Shown: in pieces, positions 62,501-64,000 of the stretch
How positions within the stretch are numbered: position 1 is the stretch's first letter
Layout of the letters: each line of letters begins with the position of its first letter
Assembly: GCA_018389105.1 (NCBI GenBank)
Contig: JACATO010000049.1
Location: forward strand, 496,001-560,000
Direction of reading: 5' to 3'
Origin: Nautilus pompilius
Lineage: Eukaryota > Mollusca > Cephalopoda > Nautilida > Nautilidae
DNA length: 64,000 bases
Translations under genes and position numbers: made by a program
The notes under the pieces: model-generated
Database searches by the model: none
Seen by the model: the letters and a program-made list of their open reading frames with translations, nothing else
What the model was told of the DNA's origin: nothing

Positions 62501-63070
62501 CATCATCATCATCATCATCATTGTTATTGTTATTGTTATTATTAGTTTTTTTGTTTTGTTTTTTTAATGGGTTGGTTTCTTGGCTTAAATTGGCCATAGT
62601 CTGAAATAAGTCTATATTTTTAAGTACCATTTTATTTTTTGCCATGTCATCTTTTTATTCAGAAAAAACAAAAGGAAGCACTTAATGGAGAAGAAAAAAG
62701 TAAAAAGGAAGAAGATTCAAAGGTATATTGTGTACATTTGTTTTATTTATTTTTTCTTGTGTTGTGAAAATGAACATTCTGGAATGGAACTAGGATACAG
62801 ATGATTGTACAAGAGATAAACTTATCCTGATTTTCTGTCTTTGTATTTTTCAGTGATAATTTTACCATTGATTTATAGTTTTTTTTGGGGTTTGAGGGGT
62901 TCTTTTTCCCTTTCTAACAGCACTTATTGATCTCTGCACATTTGTGTTTTTCACAACAGGGCAGTGAGGATTCTGATGATGAGGATAGCAAAGGCAAGCT
63001 TAAACCAAATGCTGGGAACGGAGCCGACCTTCCCACTTATAAATGGACTCAGACCTTGTCTGAAGTGGAG
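53581..63070 (+). CDS. NUDC: NUDC, nuclear distribution protein C; exons 1-5, 3' part beyond right edge
   Basis: Exons: 53581-53661, 61844-61915, 62183-62389, 62663-62722 and 62960-63070, all in phase 0 with AG/GT junctions. The start is followed by [20 protein letters not shown], nearly the vertebrate N-terminus, then [12 protein letters not shown] long charged coiled-coil ([20 protein letters not shown]) leads to [17 protein letters not shown]. An acidic linker ([16 protein letters not shown]) is followed by [20 protein letters not shown], the opening of the CS (p23-like) domain. NUDC is an HSP90 co-chaperone that works with LIS1 and dynein in nuclear migration and mitosis. The rest of the CS domain and the C-terminus lie outside. 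The glycine-rich loop that vertebrates have after KTDFF is replaced by TQPVTAEK, which argues against a vertebrate. Confidence 0.96.
53800..53998. mobile_element. Short MITE in NUDC intron 1
   Basis: Inverted ends GGGGCCAGATTAAC and (opposite strand) GGGGCCGGATTAGG enclose about 170 AT-rich bases. The right end runs directly into the first unit of the 47-bp minisatellite. Confidence 0.7.
53996..56005. repeat. Minisatellite with a 47-bp unit, about 43 copies
   Basis: The unit runs through TGTAGTACAGCTGGGGTAGT, AACTATCACCTGATGTAAAG and GGACTCC. Variants are few: AGTACAG/AGTACTG/GGTACGG, CACC/CGCC/CATC, GGGACT/GAGACT, and CTCC/CTGC. Several short units of about 26-27 bases jump from AACTATC to CTGTAGTACAG, and they recur in the same context, so higher-order copying has taken place. 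It is not coding and lies in NUDC intron 1. Confidence 0.97.
56006..58017. other. NUDC intron 1 sequence, nothing recognised
   Basis: AT-rich unique sequence lies between the minisatellite and the Tigger element. Short open frames here show no conserved motif. Confidence 0.5.
58020..60179 (+). mobile_element. Tigger/pogo-type transposon, inactive
   Basis: Terminal repeats CCGTAAAGTGCCATGTATT (left) and CTGTAAAGTGCCATGTATTA (right, opposite strand) are flanked by TA (58018-58019, 60180-60181). The 2.16-kb element holds a degraded CENP-B/DDE transposase on the plus strand at 58569-59739. It lies in NUDC intron 1. Confidence 0.92.
58569..59739 (+). pseudogene. Tigger/pogo transposase pseudogene (CENP-B-type HTH plus DDE)
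   Basis: The start [20 protein letters not shown] leads to the HTH block [18 protein letters not shown]-region pieces follow: [18 protein letters not shown] at about 59095, [54 protein letters not shown] and RWNTWMMEG near 59440. The acidic tail ends DEFDWF. The blocks lie in all three plus-strand frames, so several frameshifts and stops have broken the gene. The catalytic Asp expected in the LVLDSFRCH-type block is not recognisable. Confidence 0.88.
60182..61843. other. NUDC intron 1 sequence with a small (TG)n tract
   Basis: There is no coding signal. A (TG)n run lies at about 61315-61332. The stretch ends in the TTTTCAG acceptor of NUDC exon 2. Confidence 0.5.
62498..62546. repeat. (CAT)n-(TTATTG)n microsatellite
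   Basis: About seven CAT triplets are followed by four TTATTG-like units in NUDC intron 3. Confidence 0.92.
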
Positions 63071-64000
63071 GTATCAACGTATTTTAATTCTCTTGTAAAT
63101 AATATTAACTTTATTCTGTATTGTGCTTAATAGAAGCACTGAGCACAGGTAAATTGGTAGGGGCTTCTATATGAACCCCAGATAAAAAAATTGATGTATG
63201 GAGTGAGATGCAAGGTAATCATACATTCTGCTTGTTCATAATACTATAGAGGTTCTAACAAACTGATTTTTATATCTATGTTGATTTTTCCAAAAAAATA
63301 AAATGTATTAAGCAGCATTATGAAAGAGATGTTTACATGTGGCATTAAGTTTCAAGTGGCTGATTACTAAGAGTTGGAGCCAGATTGATCCACGTTTCAG
63401 AATGTTAACTTTAGCAAGAAAAGAGTTAATCTGCATGTTTAATACTAGCATAAAAAATAAAATATCTTTAGTAACAGCATGCCAAACTAATATAATGCAA
63501 ACCTAGTGAATGAATTTTCTTGTTCCTTGTAAATTTTATTATTTTATTAATATTTTTTATAAATACTATAATTTATCTCTCTATCAATACAATAAAGTGA
63601 AACTAGAAACAACTAAATTTATACATTGCTACCTTTGCAGCTAAGAATGTAACACTGACCATTGATAGTTCCCTCTCTTTTATTACTAAATTGTTACGAT
63701 GGCCATATGAGATAAAATTTCATACTTCAGCATCTTCTGATTTAAAGTTGTATATAGCGAAAGTATTTTGTGAAACTTTTTCAGGGGAGATCTCTTTTAA
63801 GACAGGTACTTGTATTAAGCACAAAGTATTTTCTGACTTGGGTGAAGAGAATATACAGATTTAAAGCTCGAAGCAGTTCTATTTTAAGGATACTTTAAAG
63901 TCTTTAATTGTAATTTGGAGCAAAGTTTAAAAAAAAAGCAGAATTAATAGTTTTTCTCTGTATTTAAAATGTAAGAAATCAAATGCTGAAATTTATGCAA
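63071..64000. other. NUDC intron 5, no further exon seen
   Basis: The sequence after the GTATCA donor is AT-rich and no continuation of the CS domain (expected to encode a VPF-type start) is found before the window ends. Confidence 0.55.

Overview
The window is nuclear DNA from an animal. It is AT-rich, its genes are split by GT-AG introns, and it is full of decayed transposons and simple repeats. The ciliary genes, a (TTAGGG)n-type interstitial array, TcMar, Penelope-like and LINE remnants, and invertebrate-like NUDC and SPAG17 sequences suggest a non-vertebrate bilaterian. A lophotrochozoan such as a mollusc is my best guess, with low confidence. All gene models were built by hand by matching reading frames, splice sites and intron phases.

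Layout, left to right. (1) 666-18797, minus strand: 21 exons covering roughly the N-terminal half (about 1,205 codons) of SPAG17, a central-pair protein of motile cilia. The gene runs off the left edge. (2) 18921-20043, plus strand: an intronless MECR (mitochondrial enoyl-ACP/CoA reductase) reading frame, head-to-head with SPAG17 and carrying one extra base. (3) 20120-22933: intergenic, holding a MITE. (4) 22934-42555, minus strand: OSCP1 in ten exons. Its introns hold a mariner inside another inverted-repeat element, a Tigger/pogo relative, a Penelope-like element, a MITE and a 0.93-kb telomere-like array. (5) 42556-46294: mostly empty, with one orphan coding-like exon. (6) 46295-53480, minus strand: a four-exon gene for a 315-residue protein I do not recognise. 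(7) 53581-63070 and onward, plus strand: the first five exons of NUDC. Its 8.2-kb first intron holds a MITE, a 2-kb minisatellite of 47-bp units and a dead Tigger/pogo element.

Main theme. Two very short divergent promoters (123 bp and 100 bp between start codons) each pair a housekeeping gene (MECR, NUDC) with a second gene, and each contains an RFX X-box, the usual mark of ciliary genes. One partner is SPAG17, a known axonemal gene. The other is the unrecognised 315-residue protein, which I therefore propose as a ciliary or sperm-flagellar protein. OSCP1 lies between them, so the window may be a small cluster of cilia-related genes.

Data quality. MECR and SPAG17 exon 12 each contain one extra base that breaks an otherwise well-conserved frame. 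Assembly indels explain both at least as well as real mutations.
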